Source: Sanderia malayensis
Taxonomy: Eukaryota; Cnidaria; Scyphozoa; Semaeostomeae; Pelagiidae
Assembly (NCBI GenBank): GCA_013076295.1
Contig: RQOL01000372.1
Coordinates: 434,001 to 498,000, forward strand
Reading direction: 5' to 3'
DNA length: 64,000 nucleotides
Numbering within the stretch: position 1 is the stretch's first letter; every line of letters starts with the position of its first letter. This document shows, in pieces, positions 25,018 to 37,000 of this stretch. The notes beneath the pieces were generated by a model. It ran no database searches. It was not told the DNA's origin and saw only the letters and a list, made by a program, of their open reading frames with translations. Position numbers and translations under genes: made by a program.

Positions 25018-26171
25018 GGGAAAGAATGCTAATATTACTGAAAAAAGTAACTAAAAGTGTATAACAATTTGTTTTCGCTGAACTGACGTGGAATCATGCG
25101 CAAATTGTGGGAATGAATTTAATTTTGATTAGTGTAAGTTGCGGGAATAAAAGTTGATTGTTATTGGTGTAAATTGTGGGAGGGAAAATTAATTTTTATT
25201 AGTGTAAATTGTGGGAATGAGTGTTATCTTTTATTAGTGAAAATAGTGGGAGGGAATGTTAATATTACTGAAAAAAGTAACTAAAAGTGTATAACAATTT
25301 GTTCTCGCTGAATTGACATCGAATCATGCGCAAATCGTGCGAATGAATCCTAATCTTGATTAGTGTAAATTGCGGGAATAAAAGTTGATTTTTAGTAGTG
25401 TAAACTGTGGGAATGAATGTTTATATAACTGAAAAAAGTAACTAAAAGTGTATAAAAATTTGTTTTCCCTGAATTGACATCGAATCATGCGCAAATTGTG
25501 GGAATGAATCCTAATTTTGATTAGTGTAAGTTGGGGGAAAAAATGTTAATTTTTTTGGTGTAAATTGTGGGAATGAATGTTAATGTAACTGGAACAAGTA
25601 ACTAAAAGTGTATAACAATTCGTTCTCGCTGAATTGACATGGAATCAAGCGCAAATTGTGGGAATGAATCCTAGTTTTGATTAGTGTAAGTTGCGGGAAT
25701 AAAAGTTGACTTTTATTGGTGTAAATTGTGGGAATGAATTTCTATATAACTGAAAAAAGTAACTAAAAGTGTATAACAATTTGTGTTCGCTGAATTGACG
25801 TGGAATCATGCGCAAATTGTGGGAATGAATCCTAATTTTGATTAGTGTAAGTTGGGGGAAAAAATGGTATTTTTTTTTGGTGTAAATTGTGGGAATGAAT
25901 GTTAATGTAACTGGAACAAGTAACTAAAAGTGTATAACAATTCGTTCTCGCTGAATTGACATGGAATCAAGCGCAAATTGTGGGAATGAATCCTAATTTT
26001 GATTAGTGTAAGTTGCGGGAATAAAAGTTGATTTTTATTGGTGTAAATTGTGGGAATGAATCCTAAATTTGATTAGTGTAAGTTGCGGGAAAAAAAGTTA
26101 ATTTTTTTTTGTGTAAATTGTGGGAATGAATGTCTATATAACTGAAAAAAGTAACTAAAAGTGTATAACAA
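25018..26171 (+). repeat. 1,587-bp tandem repeat, copy 2 (truncated)
   Basis: Matches copy 1 until about 26171, where it jumps to AACAACTTGTTCTGGCAG. Copy 1 instead continues to AATTTGTGTTCGCTTAATTG. Confidence 0.75.
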
Positions 26172-26999
26172 CTTGTTCTGGCAGAATTGACGTGGAATCA
26201 TGCGCAAATTGTGGGAATGAATCCTAAGTTTGATTAGTGTAAGTTGCGGGAATAAAAGTTGATTTTTATTGGTGCAAATTGTGGGAATGAATGTTAATAT
26301 TGCTCAAAAAAGTAACTAAAAGTCGATAACAATTTTTTTTCGCTGAATTGACATGGAGTCATGCGCAAATTGTGGGAATGAATCCTAAGTTTGATTAGTG
26401 TAAGTTGCGGGAATAAAAGTAATTTTTTATTAGTGTAAATTGTGGGAATGAATGTTAATGTAACTGGAACAAGTAACTAAAAGTGTATAACAATTTGTTC
26501 TCGCTGAATTGACATGGAATTAAGCGCAAATTGTGGGAATGAATCCTAGTTTTGATTAGTGTAAATTGCGGGAATAAAAGTTGATTTTTATTGGTGAAAA
26601 TTGTGGGAATGAATGTAAATATTGCTCAAAAAAGTAACTAAAAGTGTATAACAATCTGTTCTCGCTGAATTGACATCGAATCATGCTCAAATTGTGCAAA
26701 TGAATCCTAATCTTGATTAGTGTAAGTTGCGGGAATAAAAGTTAATTTTTATTAGTGTAAATTGTGGGAATGCATGTTTATATGGCTGAAAAAGGTAACT
26801 AAAAGTGTATAACAATTTGTTTTCGCTGAATTGGCTGGGAATCATGCGGCAATTGTGGGAATGAATGTTAATTTTGATTAGGGTAAGTTGCGGGAATAAA
26901 AGTTGATTTTTATTGGTGTAAATTGTGGGAGGGAAAATTAATTTTTATTGGTTGTAAATTGTGGGAATGAGTGTTATCTTCTATTAGTGTAAATAGTGG

Positions 27000-28066
27000 G
27001 AAGGAATGTTAATATTACTGAAAAAAGTAACTAATAGTGTATAACAATTTGTTCTCCCTGAAAATGACATCGAATCATGCGCAAATTGTGGGAATGAATC
27101 CTAATCTTGCTTAGTGTAAGTTGCGGGAATAAAAATTAATTTTTATTGGTGCAAATTGTGGGAATGAATGTTAATATAACTGAAACAAGCAACTAGAAGT
27201 TTATAACAATTTGTTTTCGCTGAATCGACGTGGTGTCATGCGCAAATTGTGGGAATGAATGTTATTTTTGATTAGTGTAAGTTGCCGGAAGAAAGGTTGA
27301 TTTTTATTGGTGTAAATTGTGGGAATGAAAGTTAATTTTTATTAGTGTAAATTGTGGGAATGAGTGTTATCTTTTATTATTGTAAATTGTGAGAATGAAT
27401 GTTAATATAACTGGAACAAGTAACTAAAAGTGGATAACAATTTGTTCTCGCTGAATTGACATCGAACCATGCGCAAATTGTGGGAATGAATCCTAATTTT
27501 GATTAGTGTAAGTTGCGGGAATAAAAGTTATTTTTTATTAGTGTAAATTGTGGGAATGAATGTTTATATAACTGAAAAAAGTAACTAAAAGTGTATAACA
27601 ATTTGTTTTCGCTGAATTGACGTGGAATCATGCGCAAATTGTGGGAATGAATTTAATTTTGATTAGTGTAAGTTGCGGGAATAAAAGTTGATTTTTATTG
27701 GTGTAATGTGTGGGAGGAAAAATTAATTTTTATTAGTGTAAATTGTGGGAATCAGTGTTATCATTTATTAGTGTAAATAGAGGGAAGGAATGTTAATATT
27801 ACTGAAAAAAGTAACTAAAAGTGTATAACAACTTGTTCTGGCAGAATTGACGTGGAATCATGCGCAAATTGTGGGAATGAATCTAAATAAATTGTGGGAA
27901 TGAATGTTAATATTACTCGAAAAAGTATCTACAAGTGTATAACAATTTGTTTTCGCTGAATTGACATGGAATCATGTGCAAATTGTGGGAATGAATCCTA
28001 ATTTTGATTAGTGTAAGTTGCGGGAATAAAAGTTATTTTTTATTAGTGTAAATTGTGGGAATGAAT
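27000..28066 (+). repeat. 1.07-kb duplication, copy 1 (CAACTAGAAG family)
   Basis: Matches 30622-31688 at offset 3,622 and shares the private reading TTGCCGGAAGAAAGG (27281/30903). The pair splits at GAATGTTTATATAAC here against GAATGTTAATGTAAC there. Confidence 0.8.
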
Positions 28067-29079
28067 GTTTATATAACTGAAAAAAGTAACTAAAAGTGTA
28101 TAACAATTTGTTCTCGCTGAATTGACATCGAATCATGCGCAAATTGTGGGAATGAATCCTAATTTTGATTAGTGTAAGTTGCGGGAAAAAAAGTTAATTT
28201 TTTTTGGTGTAAATTGTGGGAATAAATGTTAATGTAACTGGAACAAGTAACTAAAAGTGTATAACAATTTGTTCTCGCTGAAATGACATGGAATCAAGCG
28301 CAAATTGTGGGAATGAATCCTAGTTTTGATTAGTGTAAGTTGCGGGAATAAAAGTTGATTTTTATTGGTGCAAACTGTGGGAATGACTGTTAATATTGCT
28401 CAAAAAAGTAACTAAAAGTCGATAACAATTTTGTTTCGCTGAATTGACATGGAGTCAAGCGCAAATTGTGGGAATGAATCCTAAGTTTGATTAGTGTTAG
28501 TTGCGGGAATAACAGTAATTTTTCATTAGTGTAAATTGTGGGAATGAATGTTAATGTAACTGGAACAAGTAACTAAAAGTGTATAACAATTTGTTCTCGC
28601 TGAATTGACATGGAATCAAGCGCAAATTGTGGGAATGAATCCTAGTTTTGATTAGTGTAAGTTGCGGGAATAAAAGTTGATTTTTATTGGTGTAAATTGT
28701 GGGAGGGAAAATTAGTTTTTATTAGTGTAAATTGTGGGAATGGGTGTTATCTTTTATTAGTGTAAATAGTGGGAAGGAATGTTAATATTACTGAAAAAAG
28801 TATCTAAAAGTGTATAACAATTTGTTCTCGCTGAATTGACATCGAATCATGCCCAAATTGTGGGAATGAATCCTAATTTTGATTAGTGTAAGTTGTGGGA
28901 AAAAATGTTAATTTTTTTTGGTGTAAATTGTGGGAATGAATGTTAATGTAACTGGAACAAGTAACTAAAAGTGTATAACAATTTGTTCTCGCTGAATTGA
29001 CATGGAATCAAGCGCAAATTGTGGGAATGAATTTAAGTTTGATTAGTGTAAGTTGCGGGAATAAAAGTTGATTTTTATT

Positions 29080-29720
29080 GGTGTAAATTGTGGGAATGAA
29101 TCCTAAATTTGATTAGTGTAAGTTGCGGGAAAAAAAGTTAATTTTTTTTGGTGTAAATTGTGGGAATGAATGTTTATATAACTGAAAAAAGTAACTAAAA
29201 GTTTATAACAATTTGTTTTTGCTGAATTGACGTGGAATCATGCGCAAATTGTGGGAATGAATCCTAATTTTGATTAGTGTAAGTTGCGGGAATAAAAGTT
29301 GATTTTTTTTGGTGTACATTGTGGGAATGAATGTTTATATAACTGAAAAAAGTAACTAAAAGTTTATAACAATTTGTTTTTCCTGAATTGACGTGGAATC
29401 ATGCGCAAATTGTAGGAATGAATTTAATTTTGATTAGTGTAAGTTGCGGGAATAAAAGTTGATTTTTATTGGTGTACATTGTGGGAGGGAAAATTAGTTT
29501 TTATTAGTGTAAATTGTGGGAATGAGTGTTATCTTTTATTAGTGTAAATAGTGGGAAGGAATGTTAATATTACTGAAAAAAATAAGTAAAAGTGTATAAC
29601 AATTTGTTTTCGCTGAATTGACATCGAATCATGCGCAAATCGTGCGAATGAATCCTAATCTTGATTAGTGTAGGTTGCGGGAAAAAATGTTAACTTTTTT
29701 GGTGTAAATTGTGGGAATGA
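29080..29720 (+). repeat. About 0.64-kb duplication, copy 1
   Basis: Offset 2,748 to the stretch at about 31828-32450 (TCCTAAATTTG at 29101/31849; TCCTGAATTGACG after GTTTT at 29381/32129). Part of it returns a third time near 32900-33350. Confidence 0.7.
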
Positions 29721-30621
29721 ATGTCTATATAACTGAAAAAAGTAACTAAAAGTGTATAACAATTTGTTCTCGCTGAATTGACATCGAATCATGCGCAAAT
29801 CGTGCGAATGAATCCTAATTTTGATTAGTGTAAGTTGCGGTAATAAAAGTTGATTTTTATTGGTGTACATTGTGGGAGGGAAAATTAGTTTTTATTAGTG
29901 TAAATAGTGGGAAGGAATGTTAATATTACTGAAAAAAGTAACTAAAAGTGTATAACAATTTGTTCTCGCTGAATTGACATCGAATCATGCGCAAATCGTG
30001 CGAATGAATCCTAATCTTGATTAGTGTAAGTTGCGGGAATAAAAGTTGATTTTTATTAGTGTAAACTGTGGGAATGAATGTTTATATAACTGAAAAAAGT
30101 AACTAAAAGTGTATAAAAATTTGTTTTCGCTGAATTGACATCGAATCATGCGCAAATTGTGGGAATGAATCCTAATTTTGATTAGTGTAAGTTGGGGGAA
30201 AAAATGTTAATTTTTTTTGGTGTAAATTGTGGGAATGAATGTTAATGTAACTGGAACAAGTAACTAAAAGTGCATAACAATCTGTGTTCGCTGAATTGAC
30301 ATCGAATCATGCGCAAATTGTGGGAATGAATTTAATTTTGATTAGTGTAAGTTGCGGGAATAAAAGTTGATTTTTTTGGTGTACATTGTGGGAATGAATG
30401 TTTATATAACTGAAAAAAGTAACTAAAAGTTTATAACAATTTGTTGTTGCTGAATTGACGTGGAATCATGCGCAAATTGTGGGAATGAATTTGATTTTGA
30501 TTAGTGTAAGTTGCGGGAATAAAAGTTGATTTTTATTGGTGTACATTGTGGGAGGGAAAATTAGTTTTTATTAGTGTAAATTGTGGGAATGAGTGTTATC
30601 TTTTATTAGTGTAAATAGTGG

Positions 30622-31688
30622 GAAGGAATGTTAATATTACTGAAAAAAGTAACTAATCGTGTATAACAATTTGTTCTCCCTGAAAATGACATCGAATCAT
30701 GCGCAAATTGTGGGAATGAATCCTAATCTTGCTTAGTGTAAGTTGCGGGAATAAAAATTAATTTTTATTGGTGCAAATTGTGGGAATGAATGTTAATATA
30801 ACTGAAACAAGCAACTAGAAGTTTATAACAATTTGTTTTCGCTGAATCGACGTGGTGTCATGCGCAAATTGTGGGATTGAATGTTATTTTTGATTAGTGT
30901 AAGTTGCCGGAAGAAAGGTTGATTTTTATTGGTGTAAATTGTGGGAATGAAAGTTAATTTTTATTAGTGTAAATTGTGGGAATGAGTGTTATCTTTTATT
31001 ATTGTAAATTGTGAGAATGAATGTTAATATAACTGGAACAAGTAACTAAAAGTGGATAACAATTTGTTCTCGCTGAATTGACATCGAATCAGGCGCAAAT
31101 TGTGGGAATGAATCCTAATTTTGATTAGTGTAAGTTGCGGGAATAAAAGTTATTTTTTATTAGTGTAAATTGTGGGAATGAATGTTTATATAACTGAAAA
31201 AAGTAACTAAAAGTGTATAACAATTTGTTTTCGCTGAATTGACGTGGAATCATGCCCAAATTGTGGGAATGAATTTAATTTTGATTAGTGTAAGTTGCGG
31301 GAATAAAAGTTGATTTTTATTGGTGTAATGTGTGGGAAGGAAAATTAATTTTTATTAGTGTAAATTGTGGGAATCAGTGTTATCATTTATTAGTGTAAAT
31401 AGAGGGAAGGAATGTTAATATTACTGAAAAAAGTAACTAAAAGTGTATAACAACTTGTTCTGGCAGAATTGACGTGGAATCATGCGCAAATTGTGGGAAT
31501 GAATCTAAATAAATTATGGGAATGAATGTTAATATTACTCGAAAAAGTATCTACAAGTGTATAACAATTTGTTTTCGCTGAATTGACATGGAATCATGTG
31601 CAAATTGTGGGAATGAATCCTAATTTTGATTAGTGTAAGTTGCGGGAATAAAAGTTATTTTTTATTAGTGTAAATTGTGGGAATGAAT
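30622..31688 (+). repeat. 1.07-kb duplication, copy 2 (CAACTAGAAG family)
   Basis: Partner of 27000-28066; see that entry. Copy-specific change: AACTAATCGTG here against AACTAATAGTG. Confidence 0.8.
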
Positions 31689-33719
31689 GTTAATGTAACT
31701 GGAACAAGTAACTAAAAGTGTATAACAATTTGTTCTCGCTGAATTGACATGGAATCAAGCGCAAATTGTGGGAATGAATCCTAGTTTTGATTAGTGTAAG
31801 TTGCGGGAATAAAAGTTGATTTTTATTGGTGTAAATTGTGGGAATGAATCCTAAATTTGATTAGTGTAAGTTGCGGGAAAAAAAGTTAATTTTTTTTGGT
31901 GTAAATTGTGGGAATGAATGTTTATATAACTGAAAAAAGTAACTAAAAGTTTATAACAATTTGTTTTTGCTGAATTGACGTGGAATCATGCGCAAATTGT
32001 GGGAATGAATCCTAATTTTGATTAGTGTAAGTTGCGGGAATAAAAGTTGATTTTTTTTGGTGTACATTGTGGGAATGAATGTTTATATAACTGAAAAAAG
32101 TAACTAAAAGTTTATAACAATTTGTTTTTCCTGAATTGACGTGGAATCATGCGCAAATTGTGGGAATGAATTTAATTTTGATTAGTGTAAGTTGCGGGAA
32201 TAAAAGTTGATTTTTATTGGTGTACATTGTGGGAGGGAAAATTAGTTTTTATTAGTGTAAATTGTGGGAATGAGTGTTATCTTTATTAGTGTAAATAGTG
32301 GGAAGGAATGTTAATATTACTGAAAAAAATAAGTAAAAGTGTATAACAATTTGTTTTCGCTGAATTGACATCGAATCATGCGCAAATCGTGCGAATGAAT
32401 CCTAATCTTGATTAGTGTAGGTTGCGGGAAAAAAAGTTAATTTTTTTTGGTGTAAATTGTGGGAATAAATGTTAATGTAACTGGAACAAGTAACTAAAAG
32501 TGTATAACAATTTGTTCTCGCTGTAATGACATGGAATCAAGCGCAAATTGTGGGAATGAATCCTAGTTTTGATTAGTGTAAGTTGCGGGAATAAAAGTTG
32601 ATTTTTATTGGTGCAAATTGTGGGAATGAATGTTAATATTGCTCAAAAAAGTAACTAAAAGTCGATAACAATTTTGTTTCGCTGAATTGACATGGAGTCA
32701 TGCGCAAATTGTGGGAATGAATCCTAAGTTTGATTAGTGTTAGTTGCGGGAATAACAGTAATTTTTCATTAGTGTAAATTGTGGGAATGAATGTTAATGT
32801 AACTGGAACAAGTAACTAAAAGTGTATAACAATTTGTTCTCGCTGAATTGACATGGAATCAAGCGCAAATTGTGGGAATGAATCCTAGTTTTGATTAGTG
32901 TAAGTTGCGGGAATAAAAGTTGATTTTTTTTGGTGTACATTGTGGGAATGAATGTTTATATAACTGAAAAAAGTAACTAAAAGTTTATAACAATTTGTTT
33001 TTCCTGAATTGACGTGGAATCATGCGCAAATTGTGGGAATGAATTTAATTTTGATTAGTGTAAGTTGCGGGAATAAAAGTTGATTTTTATTGGTGTACAT
33101 TGTGGGAGGGAAAATTAGTTTTTATTAGTGTAAATTGTGGGAATGAGTGTTATCTTTTATTAGTGTAAATAGTGGGAAGGAATGTTAATATTACTGAAAA
33201 AAATAAGTAAAAGTGTATAACAATTTGTTTTCGCTGAATTGACATCGAATCATGCGCAAATCGTGCGAATGAATCCTAATCTTGATTAGTGTAGGTTGCG
33301 GGAAAAAATGTTAACTTTTTTGGTGTAAATTGTGGGAATGAATGTTAATGCGACTGGAACAAGTAACTAAAAGTGTATAACAATTTGTTCTCGCTGAATT
33401 GACATCGAATCATGCGCAAATTGTGGGAATGAATCCTAAATTTGATTAGTGTAAGTTGCGGGAAAAAAAGTTAATTTTTTTTGGTGTAAATTGTGGGAAT
33501 GAATGTCTATATAACTGAAAAAAGTAACTAAAAGTGTATAACAATTTATTCTCGCTGAATTGACATCGAATCATGCGCAAATCGTGCGAATGAGACCTAA
33601 TTTTGATTAGTGTAAGTTGCGGTAATAAAAGTTGATTTTTATTGGTGTACATTGTGGGAGGAAAAATTAGTTTTTATTAGTGTAAATAGTGGGAAGGAAT
33701 GTTAATATTACTGAAAAAA

Positions 33720-34945
33720 GTAACTAAAAGTGTATAACAATTTGTTCTCGCTGAATTGACATCGAATCATGCGCAAATCGTGCGAATGAATCCTAATCTT
33801 GATTAGTGTAAGTTGCGGGAATAAAAGTTGATTTTTAGTAGTGTAAACTGTGGGAATGAATGTTTATATAACTGAAAAAAGTAACTAAAAGTGTATAAAA
33901 ATTTGTTTTCCCTGAATTGACATCGAATCATGCGCAAATTGTGGGAATGAATCCTAATTTTGATTAGTGTAAGTTGGGGGAAAAAATGTTAATTTTTTTG
34001 GTGTAAATTGTGGGAATGAATGTTAATGTAACTGGAACAAGTAACTAAAAGTGTATAACAATTCGTTCTCGCTGAATTGACATGGAATCAAGCGCAAATT
34101 GTGGGAATGAATCCTAGTTTTGATTAGTGTAAGTTGCGGGAATAAAAGTTGACTTTTATTGGTGTAAATTGTGGGAATGAATTTCTATATAACTGAAAAA
34201 AGTAACTAAAAGTGTATAACAATTTGTGTTCGCTGAATTGACGTGGAATCATGCGCAAATTGTGGGAATGAATCCTAATTTTGATTAGTGTAAGTTGGGG
34301 GAAAAAATGGTATTTTTTTTTGGTGTAAATTGTGGGAATGAATGTTAATGTAACTGGAACAAGTAACTAAAAGTGTATAACAATTCGTTCTCGCTGAATT
34401 GACATGGAATCAAGCGCAAATTGTGGGAATGAATCCTAATTTTGATTAGTGTAAGTTGCGGGAATAAAAGTTGATTTTTATTGGTGTAAATTGTGGGAAT
34501 GAATCCTAAATTTGATTAGTGTAAGTTGCGGGAAAAAAAGTTAATTTTTTTTTGTGTAAATTGTGGGAATGAATGTCTATATAACTGAAAAAAGTAACTA
34601 AAAGTGTATAACAATTTGTGTTCGCTTAATTGACGTGGAATCATGCGCAAATTGTGGGAATGAATGCTAATTTTGATTAGTGTAAGTTGCGGGAATAAAA
34701 GTTATCATTTATTAGTGTAAATAGAGGGAAGGAATGTTAATATTACTGAAAAAAGTAACTAAAAGTGTATAACAACTTGTTCTGGCAGAATTGACGTGGA
34801 ATCATGCGCAAATTGTGGGAATGAATCCTAAGTTTGATTAGTGTAAGTTGCGGGAATAAAAGTAACTTTTTATTAGTGTAAATTGTGGGAATGAATGTTA
34901 ATGTAACTGGAACAAGTAACTAAAAGTGTATAACAATTTGTTCTC
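33720..34945 (+). repeat. 1.2-kb segment duplicated 10,030 bp away, copy 2
   Basis: Partner of 23690-24915. Ends where this copy reads TCTCGCTGAATTGACATGG and the other TCTCGCCGAATTGACATCG. Confidence 0.8.
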
Positions 34946-36442
34946 GCTGAATTGACATGGAATCAAGCGCAAATTGTGGGAATGAATCCTAGTTTTGATT
35001 AGTGTAAGTTGCGGGAATAAAAGTTGATTTTTATTGGTGTAAACTGTGGGAATGAATGTTTATATAACTGAAAAAAGTAACTAAAAGTGTATAAAAATTT
35101 GTTTTCGCTGAATTGACATCGAATTATGCGCAAATTGTGGGAATGAATCCTAATTTTGATTAGTGTAAGTTGGGGGAAAAAAAGTTAATTTTTTTGGTGT
35201 AAATTGTGGGAATGAATGTTAATGTAACTGGAACAAGTAACCAAAAGTGCATAACAATCTGTGTTCGCTGAATTGACATCGAATCATGCGCAAATTGTGG
35301 GAATGAATTTAATTTTGATTAGTGTAAGTTGCGGGAATAAAAGTTGATTTTTTTGGTGTACATTGTGGGAATGAATGTTTATATAACTGAAAAAAGTAAC
35401 TAAAAGTTTATAACAATTTGTTGTTGCTGAATTGACGTGGAATCATGCGCAAATTGTGGGAATGAATTTAATTTTGATTAGTGTAAGTTGCGGGAATAAA
35501 AGTTGATTTTTATTGGTGTACATTGTGGGAGGGAAAATTAGTTTTTATTAGTGTAAATTGTGGGAATGAGTGTTATCTTTTATTAGTGTAAATAGTGGGA
35601 AGGAATGTTAATATTACTGAAAAAAATAACTAAAAGTGTATAACAATTTGTTTTCGCTGAATTGACATCGAATCATGCGCAAATCGTGCGAATGAATCCT
35701 AATCTTGATTAGTGTAGGTTGCGGGAAAAAAAGTTAACTTTTTTGGTGTAAATTGTGGGAATGAATGTTAATGCAACTAGAACAAGTAACTAAAAGTGTA
35801 TAAAAATTTGTTCTCGCTGAATTGACATCGAATCATGCGCCAATTGTTGGAATGAATCCTAAATTTGATTAGTGTAAGTTGCGGGAAAAAAAGTTAATTT
35901 TTTTTGGTGTAAATTGTGGGAATGAATGTCTATATAACTGAAAAAAGTAACTAAAAGTGTATAACAATTTGTTCTCGCTGAATTGACATCGAATCATGCG
36001 CAAATCGTGCGAATGAATCCTAATTTTGATTAGTGTAAGTTGCGGGAATAAAAGTTGATTTTTATTGGTGTACATTGTGGGAGGGAAAATTAGTTTTTAT
36101 TAGTGTAAATAGTGGGAAGGAATGTTAATATTACTGAAAAAAGTAACTAAAAGTGTATAACAATTTGTTCTCGCTGAATTGACATCGAATCATGCGCAAG
36201 TCGTGCGAATGAATCCTAATCTTGATTAGTGTAAGTTGCGGGAATAAAAGTTGATTTTTATTAGTGTAAACTGTGGGAATGAATGTTTATATAACTGAAA
36301 AAAGTAACTAAAAGTGTATAAAAATTTGTTTTCGCTGAATTGACATCGAATCATGCGCAAATTGTGGGAATGAATCTTAATTTTGATTAGTGTAAGTTTC
36401 GGGAAAAAAAGTTAATTTTTCTTGGCATAAATTGTGGGAATG

Positions 36443-36447
36443 AATGT
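36443..36447. repeat. Target-site duplication, left (AATGT)
   Basis: AATGT at the end of the interrupted brick (GGGAATGAATGT). The intact related site at 59881 reads GGGAATGAATGTCAATATAA, so these five bases occur once before insertion and twice after. Confidence 0.8.
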
Positions 36448-36471
36448 ACATACATACATACATACATACAT
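36448..36471 (-). repeat. (ATGT)6 microsatellite, LINE 3' terminus
   Basis: Six uninterrupted ACAT units on the plus strand (ATGT on the element's strand) directly abutting the left target duplication. CR1 and L2-like elements typically end in short tandem repeats rather than poly(A). The junction base is ambiguous because the duplicated AATGT itself resembles one repeat unit. Confidence 0.85.
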
Positions 36472-36685
36472 AAGTTATTTGTTTAAGCAGGTTTAAACTA
36501 TGGCAGAGTCAGCTGATGTGGACCTGCTATCTAACTACTACTAATTATTTACAGCTTTAAAATTAAAGTTAAAAGTAGAATAGAAGTAATAAATAAAGCA
36601 AAAATAAAATAAAATAAACAAGGGAATAAATAAATAAACGAATAAAGTAAAGTAAATGTCTTTCAATAAATTCCAGAAAAGAGTT
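36472..36685 (-). other. LINE 3' untranslated region
   Basis: Non-coding stretch between the stop codon and the terminal microsatellite. It has an A+T-rich low-complexity part (AAAATAAAATAAAATAAAC and neighbouring AATAAATAAAT on the plus strand, about 36587-36655). A mixed-composition part near 36500-36530 contains GTCAGCTGATGTGGACC. It has no resemblance to the satellite. Confidence 0.7.
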
Positions 36686-36994
36686 TTAGTAATAGATAAA
36701 GTCTCGCTCTTTAAGAGTTATCATGGATGCTTCCTTTAGAAAGCTTGTTGTTGTTATTAATTTTTTTGCAGTTTTAAGGTTCTTTTTAAAAGTGTTTGGA
36801 TTACGTGTTGATCTTAAATTTTCTGGTAACCTATTCCAAAGATTCGTTCCACGATACCTTGCTGATAATCTTCCCTGTTGTTCCGTTGCAACTCGAGGGA
36901 CAATGAATGTGTTTTCCTGCGCATAGCGACCGCTGTTTTTGTCAAAAAGTTGTCTGAAATCTTCGGGACATATATCGTCATATAATGGGACATA
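36686..36994 (-). pseudogene. Reverse transcriptase, C-terminal fragment of a LINE ORF2-like protein
   Basis: About 102 codons of insert-derived open frame ending in TAA. There is no ATG start: going upstream, the frame runs out of the insert into satellite and reaches only a TTG at 37003-37001, so this is a remnant and not a gene start. Counting from that TTG, residues 35-38 read VPRV, residues 50-64 read YRGTNLWNRLPENLR, and residues 72-77 read FKKNLK. This order (tyrosine-rich segment, VPR, a Y-x-G-x-x-x-W-N-x-L-P block, then F-K-x-x-L) is the familiar extreme C-terminus of animal LINE reverse transcriptases, downstream of the catalytic domain. The frame has no internal stop or frameshift, suggesting a fairly recent insertion. 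No catalytic motif is present. Confidence 0.8.
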
Positions 36995-36995
36995 T

Positions 36996-37000
36996 AATGT
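36996..37000. repeat. Target-site duplication, right (AATGT)
   Basis: Second AATGT, followed by CAATATAACTGGAACAAG, the normal continuation of brick A. Five bp is short for a LINE duplication but is supported by the uninserted relatives at 59881 and 62391. Confidence 0.8.

Larger units (their letters stand above)
10868..36447 (+). repeat. Satellite array, central block
   Basis: Same brick family, continuous and unidirectional up to the LINE. From about 14000 rightwards the block is enriched in variants absent from the left block: AATCGTGCGAATG brick starts, GTTGGGGGAAAAAATG, AACTGGAACAAG inside brick A, GTGTACATTGTGGGAGGG, and GGCAGAATTGACGTGG. It is a mosaic of 0.5-1.7 kb local duplications listed separately. 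No gene, RNA gene or second mobile element was recognised. Short open frames on the minus strand (near 29655, 33446 and 35869) are translations of the same brick string and are not genes. Confidence 0.95.
36448..36995 (-). mobile_element. 5'-truncated non-LTR retrotransposon (LINE), CR1/L2/jockey-like
   Basis: A 548-bp insertion, the only non-satellite sequence in the window. Read on the minus strand it has the end of a reverse-transcriptase open frame, a TAA stop, about 214 bp of A+T-rich 3' untranslated sequence, and a terminal (ATGT)6 microsatellite in place of a poly(A) tail. Lack of everything upstream, short target duplications and a simple-repeat 3' end fit target-primed reverse transcription of a CR1/L2-type element. 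The clade is inferred from the tail type and C-terminal motif and is not certain. The element cannot move by itself. Confidence 0.85.

Noticed and set aside
29655..29870. Minus-strand open frame of 71 codons, with close relatives at 33446, 35869 and 56988
   Set aside because: It is a conceptual translation of antisense satellite bricks. The peptides repeat (segments such as HSHDLRMIRCQFSENKLL) only because the DNA repeats. No other copy context, start signal or coding bias supports a gene.
36443..36471. Reading the ACAT microsatellite as an expansion of the satellite itself
   Set aside because: It occurs only at the LINE boundary, and the empty sites at 59881 and 62391 lack it, so it belongs to the inserted element.
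36723..36926. Plus-strand 67-codon open frame across the LINE
   Set aside because: It is antisense to the recognisable reverse-transcriptase tail and has no features of its own.
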